Notes: generated by a model not told the origin, from the sequence alone. DNA of 64,000 nucleotides from Penium margaritaceum (GCA_023375785.1 SZWC01006953.1:69696-133695), one strand, 5' to 3'. Positions 31,190 to 42,804 are shown, numbered from the stretch's first letter. Made by a program: numbers and translations.

Positions 31190-32400
31190 GACGCGAAAGC
31201 GGGTCCGCTGGGTTGATTCTCCCTGGTTTGTACTAGATTTTGCAGTCAAAACCGCCCTTCAGCAGCTCCATCCACCGTGCTTGACAACGATTCAGGTTCA
31301 GCTGCGACTTAAGGTACTTGAGCGCGTAGTGGTCCGTGTGCACCACACACCGTCGTGCCTCAAGGTAGCACCTCCAATGCTTGAATGCCTAGACCACTGC
31401 AATCATCTCCTTCGCGTGGATTGGGTAGTTGAGCTTAACCCCTTTTATCTTCTTGGAGTAGTATACACTCGGCTGCAACCCCTTCCCTTGGTCCTGCATC
31501 AGCACCCCGCCAATTGCCTAGTCACTAGCGTCCATCGCCAATACATATTCCTTGCTCGTGTCCGGATGCACCAACACCGGGGCTGGACACATGGTAGCCT
31601 TCATTGCTCCAATGGCTTGTCCCTCCTTCACACCCCACTTCCATTGGCGCCTCTTCTTGAGCAAGTCTGTCAAGAATGCTCCCATTGCCCCATACCCCCG
31701 GATAAACCTCCGGTAGTAGTTCGTAAAACCTAGAAAAACCTGGATGTCTCGAACACACGCCGGCTCTGACCACTCCTTCACTGCTTCCACCTTTTTTGGG
31801 TCCATGCGGACCCCCTTCCCGCTGACAATGTGACCGAGAAACTCGACCTCCTGCTTGGTGAATTCACGCTTGTTGAGCTTAGCGAACATTCGCTCCTTTC
31901 TCAGCACTTCCATCATCGTCCGCAGGTGCTCTTGGTGCTCCTCCATTGTCTGTGAGTAGAGAAGGATATTGTCAAGGAAGAGCACCACTAACTGGTGTAT
32001 GTAGGGATGGAACACCCGGTTTATCAATTCCATGAACGTGGCCGGAGCATTCGTTAGCCCGAAGGGCATCACAAGAGACTCAAAGTGTCCATAGTGCGTC
32101 CAAAACGTGGTCTTTTCCACATCCTCCTCCGCTATGCGCATTTGGTGATACCCCAACCTCAGGTCCAATTTACTGAAGTCTCGCAGCTGGTCAAACAACT
32201 CATCGGCCTGTGGCAAGGGGTGGCGGTTCTAACCCGTGATGTTGTTGAGCACCCGGTAGTCCACGCACATCCGCAGCTCTCCTCATTTCTTCTTGATGAA
32301 CAGCACCGGTGCCATGTATGGAGACACCGACTGTCAAATGAAGACCTACTCCACCAACTCCCCTAATTGCTTCTTGAGCTCCGCATGCTCCGCGTCGCTC
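31190..32400 (-). pseudogene. Reverse transcriptase and RNase H of element G
   Basis: The 232-codon frame 31,518-32,216 opens at [11 protein letters not shown] and has FSKLDLRLGYHQMRI, MPFGLTNAPATFMEL and a catalytic box FLDN (about 31,965), with Asp to Asn. FLGHIVSGKGVRMDPKKVE and FLGFTNYYRRFIRGY follow. RNase H starts YVLAMDASD at its end and continues after a stop with YPIHAKEMIAVV, HTDHYALKYLKSQ and ADPLSRHPDL (about 31,150-31,440). The N-terminal RT (32,220-32,400) has MCVDYRVLNNITG-like sequence with stops. Confidence 0.85.
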
Positions 32401-33260
32401 ATGCGGTTGTACGACCGCACCGTTGGTGATGACCCTGGCACCACCTCAATCTTGTGGTCAATGTTATGTTGCAGTAGCAGCCCCTTTGGCAAATCCTCCA
32501 GAAAAAAACGTCCCCGAAATCCTTGAGCACCTCCCCAACACCGGAAGGTAACGATGGAGCTCCCGCGCCTTCCACTGGCTGTCCCTCCGCTGCTTCAACC
32601 GCTGCAATCTGCTGCTCTGCCGCTTGTTGTGGATGCACCCATGCCAATTCAAACTTGTCAACGTTGCGCTCGCACCGCTTCAACTGCTGCAAGTCAATAA
32701 CACGCAGCTGCTTCCCCGCTTCCACCAAATCCGATTCCTTCCCCTCACCCTGCCACAACGGCAAAGTGAGATCAAGCAATCGTAATCATCCACCCGGTTG
32801 CAACTCCAATCCACCTCCGGATTCCAGGCATGCACCCAATCCTGGCCAATCAAAGAATCATAATCATCCATGGGACAAGTGTGAAACTCCATGTCGAACA
32901 CCAACTCACCCATATGGACTCTGTGTTTGACAAGAGGCATGCCACAATCAACCACTCCTGACACCTGCTACGCCTTGGCCAACGTCCCCGGCTGCTGTGG
33001 GAGCTCCAACCTCATTGCCAACTTGTCGTTGAAGAAGCTATGGCTCGTGCTGTTGTCTAGCAGCTCGCGTAGCTTCCTCCGACCCTTGAAAATCCCCTCC
33101 GGAATAAAAAAATCCAGCTCGAGGATGATCCCTGGAAATTGTCGGGTCTCACCTTCATTCCGCAAAAGCACTTGAGGCAGCTCCTTAATCGGCAAAAGCC
33201 TTTCACGACTGGTGCTGTCCTTTGCAGACAAAAGACTTGCAATGGTACGTTGTGCCCTCC
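32401..33260 (-). pseudogene. Protease and linker of element G
   Basis: The frame 32,968-33,231 has LELDFFIPEGIFKGRRKLRELLDNSTSHSFFN-type sequence in which the active site reads LLDNSTSHSF, with Asp followed by Asn-Ser where D[ST]G is usual. 32,680-32,964 has VDCGMPLVKHRVHMGELVF and CPMDDYDSLIGQDWV, the family D-Y-D-.-I-L-G-.-D-W block. 32,399-32,779 is the linker, with GVGEVLKDFGDVF before RT. Shifts separate the three parts. Confidence 0.75.
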
Positions 33261-33263
33261 TCG

Positions 33264-34300
33264 CTACTGCTGCCCATTTCCCTGATGTGCTTTGTGCTTG
33301 GGGTAGTCCCGCTTGCGATGACCCTCCTCACCGCAAACCCAGCACTTGCCTCTCGGTCCCTGCTCTCCGCCCGCACCCCAGTGCCCGGCTTGGATTGCAT
33401 CCACCTCCATGGGCACAGCCTGACCTAGCTCCTCCACCCGTGGTTGTGTTGCATAGCTGGTCTGGTGCACATTGTAGCTTACCGCGTCGATGCGCTCCGT
33501 CGCCTAGACTAGCTCCGCAAAGGTCCACAACCCGAGCACCGCAAGTTCACGTTGGACGTGTGGCGTCAGGCCGTCATGGTGGCGGTCGTACGACTCTGCG
33601 TCTGAGAGGTCGTCAATCTGTGCCGCCAAGGCCATGAAGCGTGTGGCATAGTCCTGGACCAATCCACCTTGCTTGACATGCTTGATCTTGTAACGTGCGA
33701 CTCGTCTACCGTTGAGGAGGTCAAAACGTGCCTGGAGCATCATGTCGAACTGCTCCCACATCTCTGGCTTCTCCTTCAACGCCCATGCACCAAGCTGCAC
33801 ATCCCGCCCCAACGGTAGAATCAGCAATGGCTGAAGCCGTGCCCCGGCCCCCAGCCCATCCGGCAACCCAGTGGCATTCTGCCGGCATAATGCCAACCAC
33901 CACTGCAATGCTATTTCCCCGAGTAGTGTAGGTTCATACTCCAGTATTGAGGCATATTATCCCACGAGAACGCCCAATACCGTGAAGTATGAGTTCACCG
34001 TGAAGAGCCACTTGCGTGCACTTCCCTTGCCGGTGTAGAACTCCGGCTCCTTTGGCTTGGACCGCCGAAAGGCAGGTGTGGATGCCAATGCGACACCCCC
34101 CAAGGCACTGCTCCCTTGGCCGACGTACCTCGCCTCAACCTCCGCGCGCAGGTACTGGTTCTCTTGCCGAACTCGTCAAGAGCACGCCACATCTCCTCCA
34201 TGAGATAGGCCTGGTCAAATTCCATGGCTGCCATGCTTTTGGTTGTGACAAAAAAGATTCTGGACAAACGCAGTTGTAGCAGATCTGCTACCTCCCTTGG
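33264..34300 (-). pseudogene. gag of element G
   Basis: The N-terminus is at about 34,230 (MAAMEFDQAYLMEEMWRALDE). The 134-codon frame 33,504-33,908 has the Retrotrans_gag-type block WEQFDMMLQARFDLLNGRR, GGLVQDYATRFMALAAQID and HHDGLTPHVQRELAVL. The nucleocapsid (33,264-33,470) reads CWVCGEEGHRKRDYPKHK, where the last Cys of CCHC is Tyr. It is a standard gag and unlike the gag of the A-H family, which shows G is a separate lineage. Confidence 0.82.
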
Positions 34301-34330
34301 GTCCGCGCAAAGCTAAGCGAACGTCCATGC

Positions 34331-34342
34331 GCTCTAATACCA
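34331..34342 (-). other. Primer binding site of G
   Basis: The minus strand reads TGGTATTAGAGC, one base from the tRNA-iMet complement, next to the LTR end TTCACAT. Confidence 0.85.
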
Positions 34343-34344
34343 AA

Positions 34345-35122
34345 TGTGAACCGAGGGGCACCCCGTGTGACAGTAACATGCCAAGCCCTTGGGATGAGCC
34401 TCCCAACCCTTGATCCCTTGGTGTGTGGGCAAACCCTTAAGATGCCGCACGACCCTCTCCTAGCAGCAAGGCCGCTACTAGGGACTGAGGTCCCCGCCGT
34501 GTGACTCTTCCGGCTGCGTTTGCACCAAGGTGTACTGCGGAAGACTTGTAGGATTGAGTGGACGTGTGCAAGGTGATGCTTGAAGAACAAGGAGAGTTGG
34601 GCAAGGAATGAATCCTTTCAAATTGATGAATCAATTCAAGGTAACGTACATAGTCTGTGGGTAAGGTTGGCATGCCTAGAACAACCCCTGGTACATATGT
34701 ACCAGCCCTTATGAGCCAGCCGAGAGTCCCTTGGCACTTTGAAGCCCTCTACCAAGGTGTGATTATGCAAGTAACATGTCATGTTACTTGTGAATGCAGC
34801 TTAAGCCGCCATCCCAAAGTGCCCATGGTCCCCAACAAACCTTGCCTCATTCGTTAAGCATCCATCTAGGGGCGCTTTGGCTGCAGTGGGTGAGAAATTT
34901 GCTCTGTCATGCTCGAGGTCGAACCTGTACGTCTCTTGTTTTTCTGCATGTGCGCCTCCCACCTTTGCACGGTCGTATCTTTCTCGTCCCTGCACCAAAT
35001 GACCCAGTTCTTGGGTTGATTTTGCATGCTTTCTTGTGTTGAATACAATTAGATGATCAAAACATGCATCTGAGGTCAGAATTATGATGTAATCACCGCC
35101 TCGAACGGCGGTTCCCATAACA
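34345..35122 (-). repeat. 5' LTR of element G
   Basis: In element orientation it starts TGTTATGGGAACCG (at 35122) and ends GGTTCACA (34345), 778 bp. It contains CACATGACATGTTACTTG and GTACATATGTACC palindromes. Confidence 0.85.
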
Positions 35123-36560
35123 TAACTTTTAGTAGTATTGCCGGTTGGTCATCCAAGTACCCCTCGTCAAACTTTGCGATCTCAGAAACACTCTACGGCC
35201 ATCTCGGTTGTTCAGGTGGGTGACTTTTTGGCACAAATCGCTCCTCATGGACAAGATTTGCGCCTTTTAATCCTGTCCTTTTCCGTTTCCTCAGTCATTC
35301 TTCTACAACTTCCCCTCGTTTTGTGCCTGCTACCTGCTCTGATAATTGTGAGCAAAGTGCCCGAATTTTCCGCGGTTGTAGTAGGTTTGCGTGTCTCACT
35401 GGTCACTGGCGTCCACTTCCATCAGAGTCAAGGAGCTCAATGAGTGGTTTGTTTCATTTCCACAATAATTGTGCTTAGGAGGTCATTAGGATTCTTGGAT
35501 CTGAGAGTTGTAGTCAGCGTTGTCGATCCTTTCTGCTGTTGCGATCATTTGCGACAAGTCGTTCCGGATGCCAAAAATGGCCATCACTCACCAAATATCT
35601 TGCTTGAGGCTGTTGTTGTAGTGAAAACAGAGTTCTTCGGGGGCGGTGTCTGTTCCGGTGATGATTTTGCGGAATCTCCGCGTGTACTCCACCACTCTGG
35701 ACTGTTGACGAAGACACTGGATTTTGTACCATGCATCAGATTTTTTGTTCAGTCATCCAAAGCTTGCGAGCAGTGCGCGCGAGAATTTGTTCCAGTCGGT
35801 TGGTGGCGTCAGTGCGTCTTGCCATCGTGGGTTGATCAGCCACAAGGGTAGAACGCCTACGGTTGGTGATGTGAGATGGGCGCCGTCAGCCGTTCATGAT
35901 GCTCCGCTGGTCTCCTACTGTCGTTGGATGGTCTTTAGGTCGGACCACCAATTTAAAGCCGTGCCACGCAAAAGCGCGGCCGCAAGGTCCATTTTATTTT
36001 GATCGTTGTTTACCCAAGCAGCGGTGAAGTACACCTCCAAACTCATCAGCCATATCCAAACCGTTGGTCCTTTTCAGTTTGTAGGATGGGACGGTTCTGT
36101 TGGAGCCGAAAAAAATTTGGGTGCGCTCGAGAGTTGGGAATTTCTCTCAACAAGCACCGGTTCACGCGCGCTCGCGTTGCAAAGAGCCTGCATCACGACG
36201 TTGAGTTGCTGGAGCAGGTGGCTGTTGATTCCTTTGAGTGCAGAGATCCTGTTTGCTATTTCCTCATTCATCCTTCCCTATCGTCCTGTGCCACCTGTTG
36301 TCCCTACTGTCATCGTCGCGACTGTTGGTAGGGGCGGCTGGTTTATCGCTGTTGGGTCCATGACCGGATAGGTCTCCGAAGCCGTGGGAGTTGTTCCAGC
36401 AACCACAAAGCCTGCCACGCCAGCATTCGTTATTGCTTCAGGGTTCGCGTGCATCGGCACGTTCTGCTCCTACATCGCCGAAGTCATCGTCGAAGACCCG
36501 CTGCTAGTCGTCAGTTGCGCTTGCTGGCCTCACGTGGTAGTCGCAAAGTCTGCAAAGTCT
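35123..36560 (-). pseudogene. gag of copy F
   Basis: The N-terminal block MPMHANPEAITNAGVAGF is at 36,278-36,460, then MNEEIANRISALKGINSH at 36,074-36,271, as in D and E. Capsid and later blocks follow to about 35,430 with stops. The nucleocapsid at about 35,330-35,380 reads YYNRGKFGHFAHNY on the minus strand: all three Cys of CCHC are replaced (Tyr, Arg, Tyr). The start of the protease region lies at 35,123-35,240, next to G. Confidence 0.8.
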
Positions 36561-36642
36561 TGATGTGCAAGATACGCTGAGGACTTGTCGAGGTAGTCCT
36601 CCATATGGGTTAAGTAGTCAAATGCCTCTCCAACACCGTTGC

Positions 36643-36654
36643 GCTCTCATACCA
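36643..36654 (-). other. Primer binding site of F
   Basis: The minus strand reads TGGTATGAGAGC, one base from the iMet complement. Confidence 0.85.
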
Positions 36655-37210
36655 AGTATTGCGCCTAACAGGGTATAGATGGTGAATTGGTAAAACGTTT
36701 TGAGGCAAAACATGATTTAGAATTTGGGACACTTGAGCAATTCATAACTAGCGATAAGTGTACTTTGATGACAAGTGTCAAAATGGTCCAACATGTATAT
36801 AAAAGTGATGAGTTACGAATGAGCATGATCGAGGTCGGTGGGTTGAATGTCAAGCAACGCATGTGGAGTCGCTTCGTGAGTTGTCGGATTCGAGAAGGTC
36901 CGGTGAGAAGTCGGGGGTCTTCGAGAATCAACGGTAAAGAAGCGAGATGCATCTTTGTAAATCTAGATTCGTTGTGAGAGGTTGAGAAGTTGACCGAAAG
37001 GTCGTGACACTTCTGTTCGTAGGTTTGCGAGGGTGGTCAAAAATTTCAGAAGGTTCAAAAGCATACACTGAGGGCGGGGCATTTGGCCAGTTTTCCCTCA
37101 GCCGTCGGAGTGAATACTGCGGTTCTTGTAATGCAATGGGTTGTTTGTATAACAACAGAAATTCCCACTCAAGAATACTAGGGACTCGTGTACCTCTGGT
37201 ACGTAATAGA
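36655..37210 (-). repeat. 5' LTR of copy F
   Basis: It is the partner of 26543-27067. The plus strand runs from AGTATTGCGCC to CTCTGGTACGTAATA. Its ends are worn (TATTACGTACC in place of TGTTACGTACC). Confidence 0.82.
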
Positions 37211-37318
37211 TTATCCGTCTGATGTTGGGGCGCATGGGTCTTTGTTACGTACCAAGCGTACACGAGTCCCTAAGCTTTCCAAGTGGGCATTTTTGTTGTT
37301 ACACAAATAACCCATCAA
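37211..37318 (+). repeat. Junction with a 76-bp LTR head fragment
   Basis: After F comes 32 bp of unassigned sequence, then TGTTACGTACCAAGCGTACACG to AACCCATCAA (37243-37318), a plus-strand LTR head cut off at the start of the next LTR (37319). Confidence 0.75.
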
Positions 37319-37870
37319 TGTTACGTACCAGACGTACAGGAGTCCATAATCTTCTTGACTGGGCATTTCTTTTACTACACAAACAGCCCATCGCGTCGCA
37401 AGAACCGCAATGTTCACTCCAACGGCCAAGGACAAACTGGCCAACTTCCCTGCCCTCAATGGATACTCTCCAACCTTCTCACAGGATCGACCACCCTTGC
37501 AAACCTACAAACAGAAGTGTCACAACCTTTTGGTCAACTTCTCGACGTCTTACAAAGAATCTAGATATATAAAGGTGCATCGCACATCTTTACCATCAAT
37601 TCTCCAAAACCCCTGACTTCTCGGCGGACCTTCTCAAATCCGACCACTCACGACGCGACTCCGCACGCGTTGCTTGAAATTCGACCCAACGACCCCGACT
37701 ATGCTTCATTCATAAGTCGTCACTTGTATACATATGTTCAACGATTTTGACACTTTTCATCAAAGTACACTTACCACTATTTATGAATTGCTCAAGTGTC
37801 CCAAATTCTAAATTTTGTTTTGCCTCACAACTTCCACCTGTTCACTATTTACACTCCGTTTGACATAACA
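37319..37870 (+). repeat. 5' LTR of copy H
   Basis: It runs from TGTTACGTACCAGACGTAC to GTTTGACATAACA (552 bp), with the primer site directly after. It is the clearest full LTR of the family. Confidence 0.88.
37566..37591 (+). promoter_or_regulatory. TATA box and imperfect hairpin in H 5' LTR
   Basis: TATATAAAG (37566-37574) overlaps a decayed inverted repeat, AAAGGTGC / GCACATCTTT. It is the likely Pol II start region of the element RNA, by comparison with 43,067. Confidence 0.6.
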
Positions 37871-37872
37871 CT

Positions 37873-37884
37873 TGGTATCAGAGT
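37873..37884 (+). other. Primer binding site of H
   Basis: TGGTATCAGAGT has one mismatch to the tRNA-iMet complement. Confidence 0.85.
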
Positions 37885-38052
37885 GCAGCAGTGCTGGAGA
37901 GGCATCCGACTACTTTACCCATGAGGAGGGCTACCTTACACAAGTCTTCAGCACACCTCGCACATCAAGACTTTGCAGACTTTGCAACTACCATGTGAGA
38001 CAAGTGAACGCAATCGATGACTAGCAGCAGGTCTTGAGCGACAACTTCAGCG

Positions 38053-39268
38053 ATGGAGGAGAAGAACGTGCCGATGCACGCAAACCGTGAAGCGACAATG
38101 AATGCTGGCGTGGTAGGCGTTGCAGCGGCTGGAACAACTTTCACGGCTACGGTGACCAATCTGGTCACGGACCCAATGGCGATAAACCAGCTGACCCTAC
38201 CAACAGCCTGGACGCCGACAGCAGGGAGGAAAGGTGGCATTGGATGACAGGCGCGGATCAACAAGGAACAGGCAAGCACAATCTCCGCATTGTAAGGAAT
38301 CAAAAGCCACCTACTCCAGCAACTCAACATCACGATGCAAGCTCTTTGCCATGCAAGCGCAAATAAAGCGGTGCTCGTCAAGAGAAATTCCCAACTCTCG
38401 AGCGAACCCAGAAATTTTCCGACTCCACCAGAACCTCTCGATCATGCAAACTCAAAAGGACCAACGGTTCGGATATGGCTGACGAGTTTGGAGATGTACT
38501 TCACCGCTGATGGGGTCAACAACGATCAAAAGAAAATTGACCTCGCGGCCGCGTTTTTGCGTGGCACGGCGTTAAGTTGGTCATCCGACCTAAAGACCAT
38601 CCAAAGGTAGTAGGAGACTGGCAGAGCATCATCAACGGCTCACGGAGCTCGTCTCACAACACCTACCACAGGCGTTCTACCCTTTGAGCAGATCAACCCA
38701 CAATTGCAATGCGCACTGATGACATCAACCGACTGGAACGAATTGTCGTGCATAGTTTTCACATGATTTGGACGAATTAAAGAGAAATATGATGCACGGT
38801 ACAAACTCCAACATCTACGTCAGCAGTCCAGCGTGGCTGAGTACACGCAGAGATTCAGCGAAATCATCACTTGAGCAGACATTGACCCCAATGAACTCTG
38901 TTTTCACTACAACAATGGCCTGAAGCAAGATGTCTAGCAAGTGATCACCATTTTTGGCATCTAGACCGACTTGTTGCGGATGATCGCAGCAGCAGCAGAA
39001 AGGATCGATAGCATCGACTACAACACTCCGATCCAAGAATCTTACGGCTGGTGAACTCGTAACCACAGTTATCGTGGGAATGGAAAAACCCAGCCACCAG
39101 ACTCCTTGACTTTGATGGAAGTGGACGCCATCAACCAGAGAGACACACAAACCTGCTACAACTGCGGAAAAGCCGGGCACATTGCTCGCAATAGTTGGAG
39201 CAAGCAGTAGGCCAAAAAGGGGGGGAAGTTGTAGAAAAATGAGTCGACAAACGTCAAAGGACAAGAGT
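38053..39268 (+). pseudogene. gag of copy H
   Basis: The 64-codon start MEEKNVPMHANREATMNAGV is followed after stops by RIWLTSLEMYFTADGVNND and LRGTALSWSSDLKTIQR (38,335-38,610). Later blocks include SSVAEYTQRFSEIIT and FHYNNGLKQDV. The knuckle CYNCGKAGHIARNS (39,154-39,195) has the last Cys changed to Ser. The KKGGKL tail and the stop-ended QE at about 39,268 agree with E. Confidence 0.8.
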
Positions 39269-39429
39269 AAAAGGCGCACCTCTTGTCCGTAAGGAGCGAT
39301 CTGTGCCAAATGATTGCCCATGTGATCGGCCAACATGGCCGCACAGGGTTTTTGAGATCGCAAAGTTTGACGAGGGGTATGAGGATGACCAACCAGCAAT
39401 ACTCCTCAAATCTTAGCCTCGAGAATGCA

Positions 39430-40090
39430 GAAGTCATAGAGCAATACCAACACTACTAGATGGAGGAGCTTCACACAATTTCGTAAGCAAGGTCACGGTT
39501 CTCAGCTGGGTTTGCAGACCGAACCAGAGATGTTTGAAGGAAAAATCGTTGATGGGAGACTACAAATACAGAGACTCTGAGAACCACTACAACTACAAGT
39601 GGGAGATCTACAGGATGCAACAGTGTGGAGGTCTTGTCCAATGAGTGATAAAAAAATCAACCTCGGACGAGATTTTTTGTACCAGCACAGGCCGACAGGA
39701 ACAACGGCGACGTCTACATGGAGATCAATGGCGCCAAACGACAACTTCCACGTGTGGGACGGAAGCCGACAGCGGATGCAGCGGAGGTGGAAGCAGCAGA
39801 GGAAGATACAACTTGTGCAGCCTATAGCACTCAACGTGGCCAAGCACTCTAAATGACAAGGGGCTTGTGCGTGGCTCATACATCTCAAGGTAATGGGAGA
39901 AGCGGAAGTGGCAGCAGCAGATTCCTCATCAGCCTCATCAACCTCATCAACTTCATCGGCCTCGACAAAGTTTGGGATGGGACCCGAAGAGTTCTCAATG
40001 CTCATCGAGGAGTTTGCAGACGTCTTCCCCGATGAACTTCCAAAAGACTTACCTCCTCAACGAGACATTGTCCATCACATCGAGCTAAGG
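39430..40090 (+). pseudogene. Protease and linker of copy H
   Basis: The active-site block is LLDGGASHNFVSKVTVL (about 39,452-39,500); the catalytic Asp is kept and the DGG form agrees with E. CPMSDKKINLGRDFLYQH (about 39,632-39,690) follows. The linker open part 39,893-40,162 is Ser/Ala-rich, then FGMGPEEFSMLIEEFADVF and PPQRDIVHHIELR, leading into RT. Ser-Ser-Thr runs at 39,930-39,960 come from TCATCA repeats. Confidence 0.75.
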
Positions 40091-40880
40091 CGGGGCAACA
40101 GACCTACCATCCGAGGGGCCTATCGGATGAGCGATCACAAGCCGACCGAGCTGAAAATGTAGCTTGACAGGATGTTCAGTCAGGGGTTCATCCGCCCATC
40201 CACGTCACCACACGCTGCACTGGTGCTATTCATGAAAAGAAAAACTGACAAAATGCGGATGTGCGTGGATTATCGAGCACTGAACAACGCTACCATCAAG
40301 AACTGCTACCCTCTCCCTTGAGCCGACAATATTCCTGACCAACTCCAAGGAGCCCAAGTTTTCAGCATAACCGACTTACGTAGCTGATATCACGAGATGC
40401 GCGTGGCAGCCGCCAACATCGAGAAGACAGTATTCCGAACTCGCTACAGGCACTTGAAGTTCATGGTTATGCCGTTTGGACTCACAAACGCCCAAGCGAT
40501 GTTTACGGCAGCAATGAACAACTTTTTTTTCTGTACCTCGACGACTTTGTCGTGGGGTTCCTCGACGACATTCTGGTGTGCAGCCGCACCCCGGAGGAGC
40601 ACGATAGACATGTGCAATGTCCTCAAAATTTTACAAACAGAGATTTTTTTTGGAAAACTCTCAAAATGCGACTTCTGTCGTCGTTCAATCGAGTTTTTGG
40701 ATTACGGCATCAACGGTGGACGGATCACCATGGATCCAAAAAAAGTGGCAGTAGTCACTGCTTGGCCGACGCAGACCAACGTTTGAGAAATTCAAGTTTT
40801 TTCTCAAATTCTGCAATTACCACTGATGATTCGTGCGGGACTATGCGCAGGCGTCAGAGCCTCTTTCCGACCTCACTCGA
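40090..40880 (+). pseudogene. Reverse transcriptase of copy H
   Basis: GNRPTIRGAYRMSDHKPTE begins it, with a stop after [58 protein letters not shown] follow. The catalytic box is FLDD at 40,558-40,569 (Tyr to Phe, both Asp kept), then CSRTPEEHDRHV. SKCDFCRRSIEFLDYGING and ITMDPKKVAVVTAWPTQT end at 40,786. Stops at about 40,320, 40,388 and 40,786. Confidence 0.83.
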
Positions 40881-40889
40881 AAAGAAAAT

Positions 40890-41940
40890 GAGTGGCAGTG
40901 GGGAGACAGCGAACGAGAAGCGTTCACCGCTTTGTGGCCACTCTGACCTTGTGGCCACCCCTACGATTAGCCGATTCAACGGTCGAGTATGCCATGGATA
41001 CGGATGTATCAGACCGAGCCATTGACGCAATTCTTTTGCAAGATCACAGCAACGACAAACAACCGGTCGCCTACATGTCTAAAAAAATACGAGGGCCGGA
41101 ACTCAATTATTCTGTCCATGAAAAGGAGATGTTGGCAGTCGTGCACTCGTTCAAAACATGGCAATGCTACCTGGAGTGTCAACGATGCATCGTGCGTACC
41201 AACCACCTCGCGTTGAAATTTTTGAAGACGCAGCCGAATCTCAGCCAACATGAAACTTGATGGATGGAGTTCCTTGAGTCCAGGTTTGACTACAAAACTG
41301 ACTACCAGCCAAGAAAAACCAATCCGGCGGATGCACTCAGCGGCTTACCAAATTTAATGACCGACGTGGCAACCTTACAACTAGAGCCAGACCCCTACCT
41401 CGAGCGATTGTTTGCACGAGGCTACGACAAGCATGGTGGATATGATAAAACCAAATATTGGTTTGATGCACCTTACTGGTGTCGCTTCACTTGCCAAGTA
41501 GTCATTCCTTCGAGGGATGAGCTTTGTTGTATGCTATTCAAAGAATGCAACAACATCGGTCAAGGTGGACACTTCACAGAGGACAAGCCGCTGAAGAAGT
41601 TGGGAAAAAACTACTAGTGGGACAAAATGCAATCCGAAGTGGCCAACTTTTGCAAAACCAACGACACATGTCAGCGACAGAAATCTCATTACATGAGATC
41701 ACCCGGACTTCTGCAGCAGCTCCCAATTTCGAAAGCACCATGGGTAGACATCTCCATGGACTTCGTCAGCGGAGTACCAGTCACACCCAATTGATATGAC
41801 GTCATCGTCGTGTTCATCGACAAGTTTTCTAAAATGTCCCACTTGATCCTGACAACGACCACCATCATTGCGGAGGGAACAACACGACTGTTTCTAAACA
41901 ACATCATACGGCTACATCGTACGACGTAGTGAGAACCATG
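40890..41940 (+). pseudogene. RNase H and integrase core of copy H
   Basis: The longest readable pol stretch of the family. RNase H: DTDVSDRAIDAILLQDH, NYSVHEKEMLAVVHSFKTW with the catalytic Glu, then RTNHLALKFLKTQ where the usual TDH Asp is Asn. After a stop at 41,261 come FDYKTDYQPRKTNPADALS, then ERLFARGYDKHGGY and VVIPSRDELCCMLFKECNN (zinc finger start), FCKTNDTCQRQKS, SMDFVSGVPVTP (first Asp), VVFIDKFSKMSHLIL and RLFLNNIIRLH. The second Asp region (about 41,935) is broken by stops. Confidence 0.85.
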
Positions 41941-42039
41941 AGGAGAGACAGAGATGGTCTGTTTACCAGTCATCTTTGGCGCAAACTGATGACTTGCCAC
42001 GGTAGCAGAATTCAACTTTCAACGGCGTTTCATCCTTAA

Positions 42040-42804
42040 ACCACCACGAATCAGATGCTCGAACAACTGCTCTGAATCCTATGCAACCCTCACGGGATGG
42101 ATCGGGCTCAAAACCTCTTGACCTCCGAAATCGCATGTAGTTGGACAATTTCCATTGCAACAGGTAAAACCCCATTCGCAGTGATCTACGGCAAACTTCC
42201 CGCCACACCAGCTGGGTTACAAAGTCGTAGCAATATTCCAGCAGTCGACGTTCAACTCCAAGACTTCACCACCATCTGGGAGGAAACACGGCACACCCTC
42301 GCGAAGACACAAGCAGCGATGAAGCGAGCAGCTGACGACATCTTTTGCGCTGGTGACAAAGTCCTCCTCAGCTTGGCGAACATCAATCTCCATGGATCCG
42401 ACTGTTCGAAGCTCAAACTCAAATGGTTGGGACCGTTTCAGACCAAGCGAATGCAAACCTCTCTAGTTGCGCGACTCAAACTCACTAACACTATGTAAGT
42501 TCATTTGGTATTCCATGTCACCAGACTCAAGCACTACCGAGATCCTGGAGAGAACTTTCCTGGCAGAGATGTCCCTCCTCCGCCTCCTGTTCAAGTGGAC
42601 GAAGACACAGAGTACGTTATCGAGGACATCCTCGACCAATGACAACGACGCAAGACGATAGAAGATCTTGTCAAGTGGCAGGACTACGACGCCGTGCATA
42701 ACAGCTAGGAACCATACGAAAAACTCCAAGATGTCGATCACCTCATCGACGGCTACTACCCCTGTCTCTGGGCACAACTGCACACGCGCCGGGATGTTGT
42801 GGGT
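42040..42804 (+). pseudogene. Integrase C-terminus and chromodomain of copy H
   Basis: The 133-codon frame 42,097-42,498 has ATGKTPFAVIYGKLPATP, TIWEETRHTLAKTQAAMKR, GDKVLLSLANINLHG and LKWLGPFQTKRMQ, the C-terminal nucleic-acid-binding part. VTRLKHYRDPGENF-like sequence continues after a stop. The chromodomain (about 42,605-42,765) reads EYVIEDILDQ, stop, EDLVKWQDYDAVHNS, stop, EPYEKLQDVDHLIDGYY. The purine tract follows 40 bp later. Confidence 0.83.

Larger units (their letters stand above)
30490..35122 (-). mobile_element. Ty3/gypsy element G of another lineage, no integrase
   Basis: This minus-strand element is nested in F, with LTRs that share no similarity with F (30490-31180 partial, 34345-35122 full, 778 bp). 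It has gag, protease and RT-RNase H. RNase H runs straight into the middle of the left LTR: integrase, purine tract and LTR start are deleted. I could not find a clean 5-bp target duplication. Confidence 0.85.
26543..37210 (-). mobile_element. Ty3/gypsy chromovirus copy F (minus strand), split by G
   Basis: This same-family copy lies in opposite orientation to A, B, D, E and H. On the plus strand the order is 3' LTR (26543-27067), purine tract, chromodomain and integrase, RNase H, RT, protease, element G (30490-35122), gag, primer site, 5' LTR (36655-37210). Without G it is about 6.0 kb. All genes have stops; RT and integrase catalytic residues are altered. Confidence 0.87.

Noticed and set aside
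30909-31733. 274-codon plus-strand frame
   Set aside because: It is antisense to the RNase H/RT and LTR of G. The conserved motifs are all on the minus strand.
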